Of a stretch of DNA of 45,814 nt, positions 1-7,300 are shown piece after piece. Under the pieces are notes generated by a model that saw only the letters and a list, made by a program, of their open reading frames with translations, made no database searches and was not told the origin of the DNA. Source of the stretch: Armatimonadota bacterium (GTDB lineage Bacteria > Cloacimonadota > Cloacimonadia > Cloacimonadales > TCS61); assembly GCA_013203665.1 (NCBI GenBank), contig JABMPU010000087.1, positions 1 through 45,814 of the forward strand, read 5' to 3'. Position 1 is the first letter of the stretch, and each line of letters begins with the position of its first letter. Made by a program: the position numbers and the translations under genes.

Positions 1-2
1 AC

Positions 3-98
3 CTTATCGCTATCGACCGTGAATTTATGGTTGAGAATTTTAAAACTAACTTTGATAGGAAAGCACTTTGGGTGAACAGGATTGTTTTAAAATTGTAA
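3..98 (+). CDS. C-terminal end of an unknown protein (partial)
   Basis: An open frame enters from the left edge and ends with TAA at 96-98, giving 31 residues that start LIAIDREFMVENF and end RIVLKL. The composition looks coding (mixed charged and hydrophobic residues, no rare runs), and the other two frames close quickly. The stop lies on the first bases of a perfect 32-bp palindrome, which fits a gene end with a terminator or REP behind it. The fragment is too short to assign a family. Confidence 0.45.
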   Translation, partial: LIAIDREFMVENFKTNFDRKALWVNRIVLKL

Positions 99-129
99 AT
101 GAGAGACAGGTCGCGACCTGTCTCTCATT
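98..129. repeat. Perfect 32-bp REP-type palindrome between convergent genes
   Basis: The left arm 98-113 is exactly the reverse complement of 114-129, with core GGTCGCGACC. It lies between the stop of the left-edge gene and the stop of the convergent transposase (149). The same core recurs inside the transposase gene at 485-504 and, one base changed, at 930-953. It can fold as a long hairpin in RNA from either strand, so it may also end both transcripts, although no T-run follows. Confidence 0.8.
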
Positions 130-148
130 GTTCCAATTCTATAAAATA

Positions 149-781
149 TTAATCCTGTTTCCATAACAGCGGATTTTTTTCTATGTAATCTGATATCCTA
201 TTCAATTCTTCATTATTGCGGATGATGTGATCGTAGAATGAACGTTGCCATTGAAATTCTTTTAATCCGGATTGATGGATCAATTTTGATGTTGTGGTTT
301 TAAATGCACCGACCAATTCGGATATTGATTTTATTTTACGTAGGGACAACTCGTGAGTTGTCCCTGTTTTTTTCCCAGATCCTATTTTTTTCCCAGATCC
401 TATTTTTTTATCAGATCCTATTTTTTTATCAGTCCCTGTTTTTTTATCAGTCCCTGTTTTTTTATCAGTCCCTGTTTTTTTATCAGACAGGTCGCGACCT
501 GTCTCTACGTTTACATTAATTATTTGAATTATAATATGAACATGATTCGGCATTACAACGGATTTGATTATTTTAATATATTCAAATTGATTTTCCAACC
601 ATTTTATTCTATCCTGAATAATCCGACCTGCACCTTTCAATTTCATTTCGTTATTCTGCACACGTCCAAAATATTCCAGCATTCCTTTCGTGCAAATAGT
701 CACAAAATAATATCCCGGTGTGGAATAATCGTAGCCTGCCAACCGATTTCGTTTACGTTTGTAAATCATGATTTCACACAT
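149..781 (-). CDS. REP-associated tyrosine transposase (RAYT, Y1/IS200-like)
   Basis: This is a single-strand DNA transposase of the Y1 HUH family. The domestic RAYT branch is thought to move REP hairpins. The N-terminal block RLAGYDYSTPGYYFVTICTK is typical. The HUH metal site is H80-V-H82 in VVMPNHVHIII, and the catalytic Tyr lies in the C-terminal block WQRSFYDHIIRN. The gene is 210 residues long, somewhat above the usual ~170, because residues ~96-145 are an insert of seven hexapeptides of type DKKTGT. These are encoded by an 18-bp tandem repeat with REP palindromes at both ends. All repeats stay in frame and the catalytic blocks are intact, so the protein may still work. The start at 781 is uncertain; an in-frame ATG at 769 would also serve. 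Palindromes flank the gene on both sides (98-129, 792-812, 930-953), as expected for a RAYT unit. Confidence 0.88.
   Translation of the reverse strand: MCEIMIYKRKRNRLAGYDYSTPGYYFVTICTKGMLEYFGRVQNNEMKLKGAGRIIQDRIKWLENQFEYIKIIKSVVMPNHVHIIIQIINVNVETGRDLSDKKTGTDKKTGTDKKTGTDKKIGSDKKIGSGKKIGSGKKTGTTHELSLRKIKSISELVGAFKTTTSKLIHQSGLKEFQWQRSFYDHIIRNNEELNRISDYIEKNPLLWKQD
342..365. repeat. REP-type palindrome inside the transposase gene
   Basis: Arms 342-352 and 355-365 are perfect complements with the 2-base loop GT. The sequence begins AGGGACAACTC. It has the same AGGGAC...GTCCCT ends as the copy at 930-953 but a different core. It is translated in frame as part of the transposase insert. Confidence 0.75.
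363..488. repeat. Seven 18-bp direct tandem repeats within the transposase frame
   Basis: The units start at 363, 381, 399, 417, 435, 453 and 471 and follow the pattern CCTRTTTTTTT(CC/AT)CAGNN. Each adds six codons, (D/G)KK(T/I)G(T/S), on the minus strand. The left four and right three units differ by shared substitutions, so the array grew stepwise. It joins the palindromes at 342-365 and 485-504. There are no spacers, so it is not a CRISPR array. Confidence 0.9.
485..504. repeat. Second REP palindrome inside the transposase gene
   Basis: A perfect 20-bp palindrome (AGACAGGTCG and its complement) with the same core as the 32-bp palindrome at 98-129. It ends the 18-bp repeat array and is read in frame. 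Confidence 0.8.
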
Positions 782-1153
782 TTCCCCGTAGGGAACAGTT
801 TCAAACTGTTCCTATTAATCCGAACGTTCACAGACCGTTCCTTTATTATCCATCGATTTTCCCAAAGAATTTAAATCGATAAAAGTTAAGTCAAGAATAA
901 AATCCTAATCATCTCTCGTATTAAAGAGTAGGGACAGGTCACGACCTGTCCCTTTAAATGTTTCATAATGACAACTAATAAAACCATTGACACAACTTTA
1001 TTAGAAACACAATTTCGGACTTTCTTTTACACAAGGAAAGAGAAAAGGAAAAAATAGACGAATGATTTATGCACAAAGGAACCCAATATGGCTTCCAATA
1101 AGTAATATGACGTTAAGGAATTAATTGTATGCAAACTAAAAAGGATAGTAAAA
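782..1153. other. Gene-free stretch with REP palindromes and a leader
   Basis: 372 bases without a credible gene. It holds a palindrome with arms 792-801/803-812 (GGAACAGTTT), a degenerate one at about 822-841, and a strong one with arms 930-940/943-953. The right half is an AT-rich leader for the gene at 1154, with a TTGACA box at 987-992 but no convincing -10 partner. Confidence 0.6.
930..953. repeat. REP-type palindrome, AGGGACAGGTC arms
   Basis: Perfect 11-base arms around the 2-base loop AC. It shares its ends with 342-365 and its core with 98-129 and 485-504. This makes it the outer right copy of the set around the transposase gene. Confidence 0.75.
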
Positions 1154-1582
1154 ATGGAATATAATGAAAAAAACAATCTGAGTAAAATTCTCGTCCAAAA
1201 AGAGGTAACGTACTGGATAAAAAGAGTTTATAACTTGTATACAGTCATTCAAGAATGGTTAATTGACAAACCAGAATATAAATTAGTTGTTGGGCGCCCA
1301 ATTATGATGTTTGAAGAACTTATGCAACTGTATGGAATTAAACCGCAAGAAGTTAACACAGCTGACCTTTTTAAAGATAATTATCTGTTATTGACTTTTA
1401 AGCCAAAAGGTCTTTGGATAATTGGAGCTAATGGACGAATTGATATAATTTCAAGAAAAGGCAATTACATTCTGGTTGACTATTCCAACAAATTTCAAAA
1501 CTCAAGGTGGCATATTCACACTGCTCAAGACAAAAATAATGGAAAGTTGTTCAATAGAGATGACCTGTTGGATATCCTTTAA
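1154..1582 (+). CDS. Conserved-looking unknown protein, first gene of a HEPN cassette
   Basis: 142 residues, soluble, no signal peptide. The start ATG has AAGGA 8 bases upstream. The N-terminal half looks helical (VTYWIKRVYNLYTVIQEWL). The C-terminal half contains a compact strand-rich block, GLWIIGANGRIDI, followed by a Trp/His-containing stretch (SRWHIHTAQD). I do not recognise a named family. It ends only 9 bases before the HEPN-motif gene, so the two are almost certainly co-transcribed. That spacing and the small sizes suggest a toxin-antitoxin-like or defence pair in which this protein might be the partner or antidote. This is inference only. An ordinary housekeeping pair of unknown function is equally allowed. 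Confidence 0.75.
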   Translation: MEYNEKNNLSKILVQKEVTYWIKRVYNLYTVIQEWLIDKPEYKLVVGRPIMMFEELMQLYGIKPQEVNTADLFKDNYLLLTFKPKGLWIIGANGRIDIISRKGNYILVDYSNKFQNSRWHIHTAQDKNNGKLFNRDDLLDIL

Positions 1583-1591
1583 GTAAAGACA

Positions 1592-2062
1592 ATGAACATC
1601 TTTGACGAATTGAGAACAATTTATTCTGAAATAGACAATACGTATGCCACAATTGAGCTTCAGGAAAGAGCAAGAAGGCATGTCAGAAAGGAGCAACAAT
1701 ACCAGAGAAAAAGAGAATTGAATGACCAAGCATATTTTCTTTTCATGTTCAGCCGCCTTGAGGACAGAATAAAGGAACTATCAGATAATCTTATTGACTT
1801 TCAACATAACAACTTAACCAATTGGTCATACAAACGAACCTGGAATATCTTATACAAGCGGAAAAATCAAAACTCGAACAGTATCTACTTTATGGACAGA
1901 GTTGCATTACTTACTGAGATGGGAGAAACTGATTATAATTTAATTGAAAGATACTATAAACAGAGAAATAAGATTGCACACGGACAAACATTTACAATTC
2001 CTATAAACATACCGACAGTTATCGTACACATGAAACATCTTTATAGTGACTTGAAAAAATAG
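1592..2062 (+). CDS. HEPN-domain protein, possible RNase toxin
   Basis: 156 residues, mostly helical and highly charged. Residues 125-130 read R-N-K-I-A-H, the Rx4-6H signature (polar residue after Arg) of HEPN ribonucleases. It sits near the end of a long helical segment (residues ~113-131), as in that superfamily. An upstream helix, QAYFLFMFSRLEDRI (46-60), resembles the first HEPN helix. HEPN proteins act as RNA-cleaving toxins or effectors in toxin-antitoxin, abortive infection and CRISPR systems, but some are inactive. The gene follows the unknown gene at 1154 by 9 bases and has only a weak ribosome site of its own, which suggests translational coupling. It ends before a hairpin at 2083-2111. 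The HEPN call rests on motif and helix pattern, not on alignment. Confidence 0.7.
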   Translation: MNIFDELRTIYSEIDNTYATIELQERARRHVRKEQQYQRKRELNDQAYFLFMFSRLEDRIKELSDNLIDFQHNNLTNWSYKRTWNILYKRKNQNSNSIYFMDRVALLTEMGETDYNLIERYYKQRNKIAHGQTFTIPINIPTVIVHMKHLYSDLKK

Positions 2063-2082
2063 AACAACTTCCCCCAACAAAA

Positions 2083-2111
2083 AATAAACTGCATTTAAAA
2101 TGTAGTTTATT
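2083..2111 (+). terminator. Stem-loop after the HEPN cassette
   Basis: A 13-bp stem (2083-2095 with 2099-2111, one G-U pair) and 3-base loop start 20 bases after the HEPN stop. No T-run follows, so termination is plausible but not typical. Confidence 0.4.
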
Positions 2112-2297
2112 CAAACCATTATACAACAGGACAGACAAAAGAAGAACTCAATTTTCAATAAACAAATATTTTCCAGTTCAAACAACCTTGAAAGGGTCAA
2201 TCTGAAATACTTTATTGAAAGAGGTCTTTTCAAGGTTTATTAATATTGACATTTATACATAATAAAAAAGTTTTGAGCAGATTTAAAGAGGTTAAGT

Positions 2298-2546
2298 ATG
2301 TTCAGATTAGAAGATAAGCACCTGGAAAAGGCAAAGGAGCTTGCGGCGCATAACAGGAAGAAAAAAAACTGTAACACCTGTTATGACCGCGGTTATATTG
2401 GTGTAACGCCTGAAAACACAATTATGCTGTGTCATAAATGTGTGGATATGGAAAAAGCAAGAAATGCCTGGAAAGATTATGTGAAAGGTATTCCTGAGCT
2501 TCATGAATATTACGCAGAATTTCTGAACGAAGAGAATGAAGAATAA
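2298..2546 (+). CDS. Small zinc-knuckle protein of unknown function
   Basis: 82 residues with two Cys pairs, CNTCYDRGYIG and CHKC, about 18 residues apart, so one zinc site of the CxxC...CxxC type is likely. The CxxCxxRGYIG pattern recalls DnaJ-type zinc-finger repeats, although only one unit is present. The rest is charged and helical (LEKAKELAAHNRKKK; a C-terminal acidic tail ending EENEE). AAAGAGG stands 6-7 bases before the ATG. It lies alone between the HEPN cassette and ileS; a hairpin repeat (2552-2660) separates it from ileS. Nucleic-acid or protein binding is possible but unproven. Confidence 0.75.
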   Translation: MFRLEDKHLEKAKELAAHNRKKKNCNTCYDRGYIGVTPENTIMLCHKCVDMEKARNAWKDYVKGIPELHEYYAEFLNEENEE

Positions 2547-2551
2547 ACTTT

Positions 2552-2660
2552 TCTTTGTCATCCTGAGGAACTCTTGCATTTGTACAATCGAAGGATTTCT
2601 GTTAGAAATGAGATTCTTCGTAAGAAATTTCTTTGGAGATTTCCTCAGAAAGACATTGCA
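2552..2660. repeat. Hairpin-forming dispersed repeat between genes
   Basis: The ends match inversely: TGTCATCCTGAGGAA (2556-2570) against the complement of 2641-2655, with two mismatches. Inside, GAAGGATTTCT and AGAAATGAGATTCTTC form a second, weaker stem. The words TCATCCTGAGGAA and AATCGAAGGAT are of the kind found as dispersed intergenic repeats in many bacterial genomes. It fills almost all of the space before the ileS ribosome site. Confidence 0.6.
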
Positions 2661-2702
2661 TTTTTTCAGTTGAGTTCATTATTATAAAATTTAGGAGAGC
2701 AA

Positions 2703-5700
2703 ATGTATAAATCGGTTGATATAAAAGAAAAAGCCTCTGCCCTGGAAAAAAGGATCAGGGATTACTGGCAGAAAAAAAACACTGCGCAAAGAAGTGAAGA
2801 CATCCGCGCAGATGCCCAGCAATTTATTTTTTATGAAGGTCCGCCCACTGCAAACGGTATGCCGGGCATACACCATGTTATTTCCAGGGCGATAAAAGAC
2901 GCTGTTTGCCGTTATAAAACTATGCAGGGCTTACATGTAAAACGTAAAGCCGGGTGGGATACACACGGTCTTCCTGTGGAGATCGAAGTAGAAAAACAGT
3001 TGGGTCTGAAAGACAAGAAAGAAGTAGAAGATTACGGACTGGAAAAATTTAATGATAAATGTAAAACATCGGTTTTTTCTTATGAGAAAGAATGGCGGGA
3101 AATGACCCGTATGATGGGTTACTGGATAGACCTGGATAATCCGTACGTAACACTTACAAATGACTACATCGAAACCGTTTGGTGGATTTTGAACGATTTT
3201 TACAAGAAAGGTCTTATCTACAAAGGTCATAAAATAGTGCCCTACTGTCCCAGTTGCGGTACACCGCTCTCCAGTCATGAAGTAGCTCAGGGATACCAGG
3301 AAACGGAAGATCCGTCCGTCTTCATTAAATTCAAAGTGAAAGATGAGGAAAACACTTATTTCCTAGCCTGGACCACTACTCCCTGGACACTTATCTCTAA
3401 TGTAGCTCTGGTTGTTCATCCGGACGCAGTTTATGTGAAGATAAAGCAAAACGATGAATTCCTCATCCTGGCAAAAGCCCGTTTGGAAGTGATCGATGAT
3501 GAATACGAGATCGTGGAAGAATATACAGGAAAAGAACTGGAATATAGAGATTATGAACAGCTTTTCCCGTTTGTTGTTCCCAAGGAAAAAGCTTTCTTTG
3601 TGGGGCTGGCAGAGTATGTAACCATGAACGATGGAACCGGAGTAGTGCATACTGCTCCTGCTTTCGGACAGGATGATTACGATCTGGGTAAACAATATAA
3701 ACTTCCTGTAATCCAGCCTGTGGATGGTGCAGGGAAATTCACGAAAGAGATAACAAACTGGGCTGAAGAATTTGTGAAAGATGCAGATAAGGGAATAATC
3801 AGAGACCTTAAAGATAGAAATATGTTGTATAAGCGTAAACAGGTTATCCATAGTTATCCGTTCTGCTGGCGCTGTGATAGCCCGCTCATCTTTTATGCCC
3901 GTTCAAGCTGGTATATTAAAACAAGCGACTACAAACAGCAGATGCTGGAAAATAACCGGAAGATCAACTGGTTTCCATCTTTTGTAGGTGAAAAACGTTT
4001 TGGTGAATGGCTGGAAAACAATGTGGACTGGGCAATTTCACGAGATAGATTCTGGGGAACTCCCCTCAATATCTGGATTTGCCGAAAATGTGAGAAACAG
4101 CAAAGTATTGGTTCCATTTCAGATTTAAGAAAAAAGGGCAAAATGAAAGACGGCTCCCAGGTTCCTGAAGATATCGAACTGCATAGACCTTTTGTGGATG
4201 ATATCGAACTTGAGTGTCCCAAATGTAAAGGAAAGATGACCAGAACCCCGGAAGTTATAGATTGCTGGTTCGATAGTGGTTCCATGCCTTTTGCCCAGTG
4301 GCATTATCCTTTCGAGAATAAGAACAGGTTCGAAAAAGAGCTTTTCCCTGCTGATTTCATCAGTGAAGGCATCGACCAGACCCGCGGCTGGTTTTACTCT
4401 ATGCTGGCTATTTCTACCATGCTCACAGGCAAATCTTCCTACAATAATGTACTGGTAAATGACATGATCCTGGATAAGAAAGAAAGGAAAATGAGTAAAA
4501 GCAAAGGTAATACCGTTGATCCTATAAAACTGATGGATGAATATGGAGCCGATGCCATCCGCTGGTACCTGCTGGCTGTAAGCCCTCCCTGGATCCCCAC
4601 CAAATTCGATGAAAAAGGGGTGGTAGAGATAGTAAATAAATTCTTTGGCACATTGAAAAACGTATATTCATTTTACGTTACATATGCCAATATCGATAGC
4701 TTTGATGCAGATAAATATGAGCTAACAGATGAAAAAGAAGCTGAGATCGATAAGTGGATCATTTCTCGCCTGAATACTCTTGTAGCAGATGTTACCAAGA
4801 ATATCGAAAAATATGAACTGACCCGGTCTGTCCGCCAGATCCAGAATTTTGTAGTAGATGAACTCAGCAACTGGTATGTGCGACGCAGCAGAAGGAGATA
4901 TTGGGAACTTAAGCTTACCAAAGATAAAAAGCAAGCATATCTCACACTTTACCAGGTGATGGTTGCTGTAACCAAATTAATGGCTCCATTTGCTCCGTTC
5001 CTGGCAGAAGAAATATTTACCAATCTTACAGGTAAAGAAAGCGTTCATCTGGAAGATTATCCTGTCAGCAATAGTAAGATTATTTATCCTGACCTGGAAA
5101 AAGAGATGAAAACCGTAATCGACCTGGTTTCCTTAGGAAGAGCAGCACGTAATACTTGTCAGATCAAAGTTCGACAGACTTTAATTGCTCTATATATCCC
5201 GGAAAAGTTCAAATCTCTTGTTCAAAGAATGGAGAATCTCATAAAAGAAGAAATAAACGTTAAGGAGATTAATTACATTCTGGAAAAAGATGATTTCGTA
5301 AAATATGAATTCAAGCCCAATTTCAAGGTTATGGGTCCGAAATATGGAAAACATATGAAAGACATTGCTTCTACTTTAGCTCAGATGGATGCTAATCATA
5401 TAGTTGAAATTCTTCATAAAGGTAAAGATTATTTCCTCGAAATAGAGGGCAGAACCTTCAAACTAACCGAAGAAGACCTGATCATTTCCATCAAAGATAG
5501 AGAAGGTTTTGTTTTCGAAACCAATAAAGAACTTTTTGTGGCTCTGGATACACATCTCACTCCCAAGCTCATCGAGGAAGGACTGGCTCGTGAACTTGTG
5601 AATAAGATCCAATTCACACGCAAAGAAAAAAAACTGGAAATCATGGACAGAATAAAAATATTCTTCCTGGCAGAAAATGAAATTGAAGATGTCTTCCTGA

Positions 5701-5834
5701 AATATGCCGATTACATCAAGAATGAAACTCTCACCGATTCGTTCCATAAAGTAAAAGAAGTTCAGAAAGATATGATCGAGTGGAATATAAACGGCAGGAA
5801 AGTGCATTTAACAGTAGAAAAAGTAAAAAAATAG
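2703..5834 (+). CDS. ileS: Isoleucyl-tRNA synthetase, type 2, with altered HIGH motif
   Basis: Charges tRNA-Ile in the cytoplasm (class Ia, 1043 residues, the usual IleRS length). The N-terminal signature is GPPTANG followed by P-G-I-H-H (residues 54-58), so the HxGH motif is replaced by GxHH. KMSKS is at 596-600. The CP1 editing domain carries AWTTTPWT. Cys pairs CPSC, CRKC and CPKC lie in the connective regions. The C-terminal anticodon-binding part is complete. The overall style is that of the eukaryote-like IleRS2 group. In that group the GxHH form is reported to give very high mupirocin resistance; that comes from the literature on the family, not from this sequence. The start has AGGAG 7 bases upstream. 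The next gene follows 14 bases later. Confidence 0.97.
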   Translation: MYKSVDIKEKASALEKRIRDYWQKKNTAQRSEDIRADAQQFIFYEGPPTANGMPGIHHVISRAIKDAVCRYKTMQGLHVKRKAGWDTHGLPVEIEVEKQLGLKDKKEVEDYGLEKFNDKCKTSVFSYEKEWREMTRMMGYWIDLDNPYVTLTNDYIETVWWILNDFYKKGLIYKGHKIVPYCPSCGTPLSSHEVAQGYQETEDPSVFIKFKVKDEENTYFLAWTTTPWTLISNVALVVHPDAVYVKIKQNDEFLILAKARLEVIDDEYEIVEEYTGKELEYRDYEQLFPFVVPKEKAFFVGLAEYVTMNDGTGVVHTAPAFGQDDYDLGKQYKLPVIQPVDGAGKFTKEITNWAEEFVKDADKGIIRDLKDRNMLYKRKQVIHSYPFCWRCDSPLIFYARSSWYIKTSDYKQQMLENNRKINWFPSFVGEKRFGEWLENNVDWAISRDRFWGTPLNIWICRKCEKQQSIGSISDLRKKGKMKDGSQVPEDIELHRPFVDDIELECPKCKGKMTRTPEVIDCWFDSGSMPFAQWHYPFENKNRFEKELFPADFISEGIDQTRGWFYSMLAISTMLTGKSSYNNVLVNDMILDKKERKMSKSKGNTVDPIKLMDEYGADAIRWYLLAVSPPWIPTKFDEKGVVEIVNKFFGTLKNVYSFYVTYANIDSFDADKYELTDEKEAEIDKWIISRLNTLVADVTKNIEKYELTRSVRQIQNFVVDELSNWYVRRSRRRYWELKLTKDKKQAYLTLYQVMVAVTKLMAPFAPFLAEEIFTNLTGKESVHLEDYPVSNSKIIYPDLEKEMKTVIDLVSLGRAARNTCQIKVRQTLIALYIPEKFKSLVQRMENLIKEEINVKEINYILEKDDFVKYEFKPNFKVMGPKYGKHMKDIASTLAQMDANHIVEILHKGKDYFLEIEGRTFKLTEEDLIISIKDREGFVFETNKELFVALDTHLTPKLIEEGLARELVNKIQFTRKEKKLEIMDRIKIFFLAENEIEDVFLKYADYIKNETLTDSFHKVKEVQKDMIEWNINGRKVHLTVEKVKK

Positions 5835-5848
5835 ATCAGGAGAAAGCA

Positions 5849-7093
5849 ATGGCAAAGATCAAGCCTTTCAGGGGAGTTCGTCCGGCAGAGGAAATGATTA
5901 AAGAAGTGCCTTCCCCACCTTATGATGTACTGAATTCAAAAGAAGCACGAGTGCAGGTGAAAGATAAACCATATAGTTTTTTGCACGTTGTAAAACCCGA
6001 AGTTGATCTTCCCGAAAATGTTAACATTTATGATGAAGCTGTATATCAGAAGGGAAAAGAAAATCTGTATAAACTCATTGAAAATGGAATTCTCATTCAA
6101 GATGAAAAACCATGTTTTTATCTTTATCGTCTGATCATGGGAAATGTAGATGAGATAGGTCTGGTTGTCGGGGCATCCATCGAAGATTACGAAAATAATA
6201 TCATCAAGAAACACGAGCATACACGTGCAGATAAAGAAGCCGACCGCATCAAGCATGTGGACACCTTGAATGCAAATACCGGACCGGTTTTTCTTACTTA
6301 CAAAGCCAGAGAAGATATGAATAATCTGGTTGATGAACTAATCAAAGAAAAACCTGTTTATGATTTTGATGCAGATGATGGTATTAAACATATTTTCTGG
6401 AAAATCGATGATGAAGATGTAATAAAAAAAATCGAAAACATTTTTAAGCAAATTGATTTTCTTTATGTTGCAGATGGACATCACCGTTCTGCTTCCGGAA
6501 CGATCGTAGGCCAGAGAAGAAGAGAAGCAAATCCGAATCATACCGGAAATGAAGAATATAATTATTTTCTCACTGTTATCTTCCCCCATAACCAGCTTTA
6601 CATCATGGATTATAACCGTGTTATTAAAGATTTGAATTGTCTTTCCCCTGATGAATTTTTAAAGAAAGTAGAAGAAAATTTCATTATTGATATTCATTCC
6701 AAAGACAAAGCATATCAGCCGGAAGGATTGCGCGATTTCGGAATGTATTTGGATGGGGCATGGTATAAGCTTACAGCCAGAGAAGGCTCATTTCCAAAAA
6801 ATGATCCTGTGAAATCACTCGATGTTTCTATTTTACAGGAAAATCTTCTTACACCAATATTGGGAATTGGTGATCCACGTAAAGATAAGCGAATCGATTT
6901 TGTAGGTGGAATTCGCGGACTGGAAGAACTTTCCAGACGCGTTGATGCCGGAGAAGCTGTAGCTTTTTCCATGTTTCCAACCTCCATCGAGCAGCTTATG
7001 GCAATTGCCGATGCCGGTAAAGTGATGCCGCCAAAATCCACCTGGTTTGAACCCAAACTTCGTTCCGGGGTGATCGTTCATTTATTGGATTAA
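5849..7093 (+). CDS. DUF1015 family protein
   Basis: 414 residues. The start at 5849 has AGGAG (5838-5842) upstream and gives the usual N-terminus MAKIKPFRGVRP. The longer frame from 5780 would overlap ileS by 55 bases and is rejected. Conserved DUF1015 blocks are present: PPYDV near residue 30, EHTRADKEADR near 122-132, and VADGHHRSASG near 206-216. The His- and Asp-rich motifs look catalytic and suggest a small-molecule enzyme, but I can assign no reaction. It probably shares a transcript with ileS (14-base gap). Confidence 0.9.
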   Translation: MAKIKPFRGVRPAEEMIKEVPSPPYDVLNSKEARVQVKDKPYSFLHVVKPEVDLPENVNIYDEAVYQKGKENLYKLIENGILIQDEKPCFYLYRLIMGNVDEIGLVVGASIEDYENNIIKKHEHTRADKEADRIKHVDTLNANTGPVFLTYKAREDMNNLVDELIKEKPVYDFDADDGIKHIFWKIDDEDVIKKIENIFKQIDFLYVADGHHRSASGTIVGQRRREANPNHTGNEEYNYFLTVIFPHNQLYIMDYNRVIKDLNCLSPDEFLKKVEENFIIDIHSKDKAYQPEGLRDFGMYLDGAWYKLTAREGSFPKNDPVKSLDVSILQENLLTPILGIGDPRKDKRIDFVGGIRGLEELSRRVDAGEAVAFSMFPTSIEQLMAIADAGKVMPPKSTWFEPKLRSGVIVHLLD

Positions 7094-7134
7094 CTTATTG
7101 GCTGGTACAGAGTTGTAATTTTAACTAAACCGTT

Positions 7135-7161
7135 CAGGTTCAATCTTGAAGATTGAACCTG
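7135..7161. repeat. REP-like palindrome, CAGGTTCAATCTT arms
   Basis: Perfect 13-base arms around a single-base loop, 41 bases after the DUF1015 stop. A close relative stands after the tRNA at 12478-12506. It may help end the ileS transcript, but no T-run follows. Confidence 0.7.
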
Positions 7162-7266
7162 CATGAATGTTTCAAACCTGAAAAGGCTTCAGTCAATAAA
7201 TTCATTAGACTTTGCACTTTCATGGTTGGAAAATTAGTGAAGTTAGTAAAACAAACCCCCTTTTAT

Positions 7267-7285
7267 TCCCCCTTAAAAAGGGGGA
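7267..7285 (+). repeat. C5/G5 hairpin just upstream of rimO
   Basis: TCCCCCTT pairs with AAGGGGGA around the loop AAA. The G-run ends 16 bases before the rimO ATG, somewhat far for a Shine-Dalgarno site; nearer the ATG only a weak GAG is seen. A second C5 run lies just upstream. The pattern is typical of dispersed intergenic hairpins, and it could also affect rimO translation. Confidence 0.5.
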
Positions 7286-7300
7286 TTTGAAATAGAGATC

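Noticed and set aside
363-488. CRISPR-like direct repeats
   Set aside because: The 18-bp units are contiguous with no spacers and are in frame inside a transposase gene.
304-874. Plus-strand open frames rich in Phe opposite the transposase
   Set aside because: They are the complement of the 18-bp repeats and palindromes; the minus-strand frame has clear HUH transposase motifs.
5780-5848. Longer start of the DUF1015 gene
   Set aside because: It overlaps the end of ileS; the ATG at 5849 has a good ribosome site and the conserved N-terminus.
7094-7300. T-box or other riboswitch before rimO, or in the ileS and trpS leaders
   Set aside because: I looked for conserved T-box words and antiterminator patterns and saw only dispersed palindromes and repeats.
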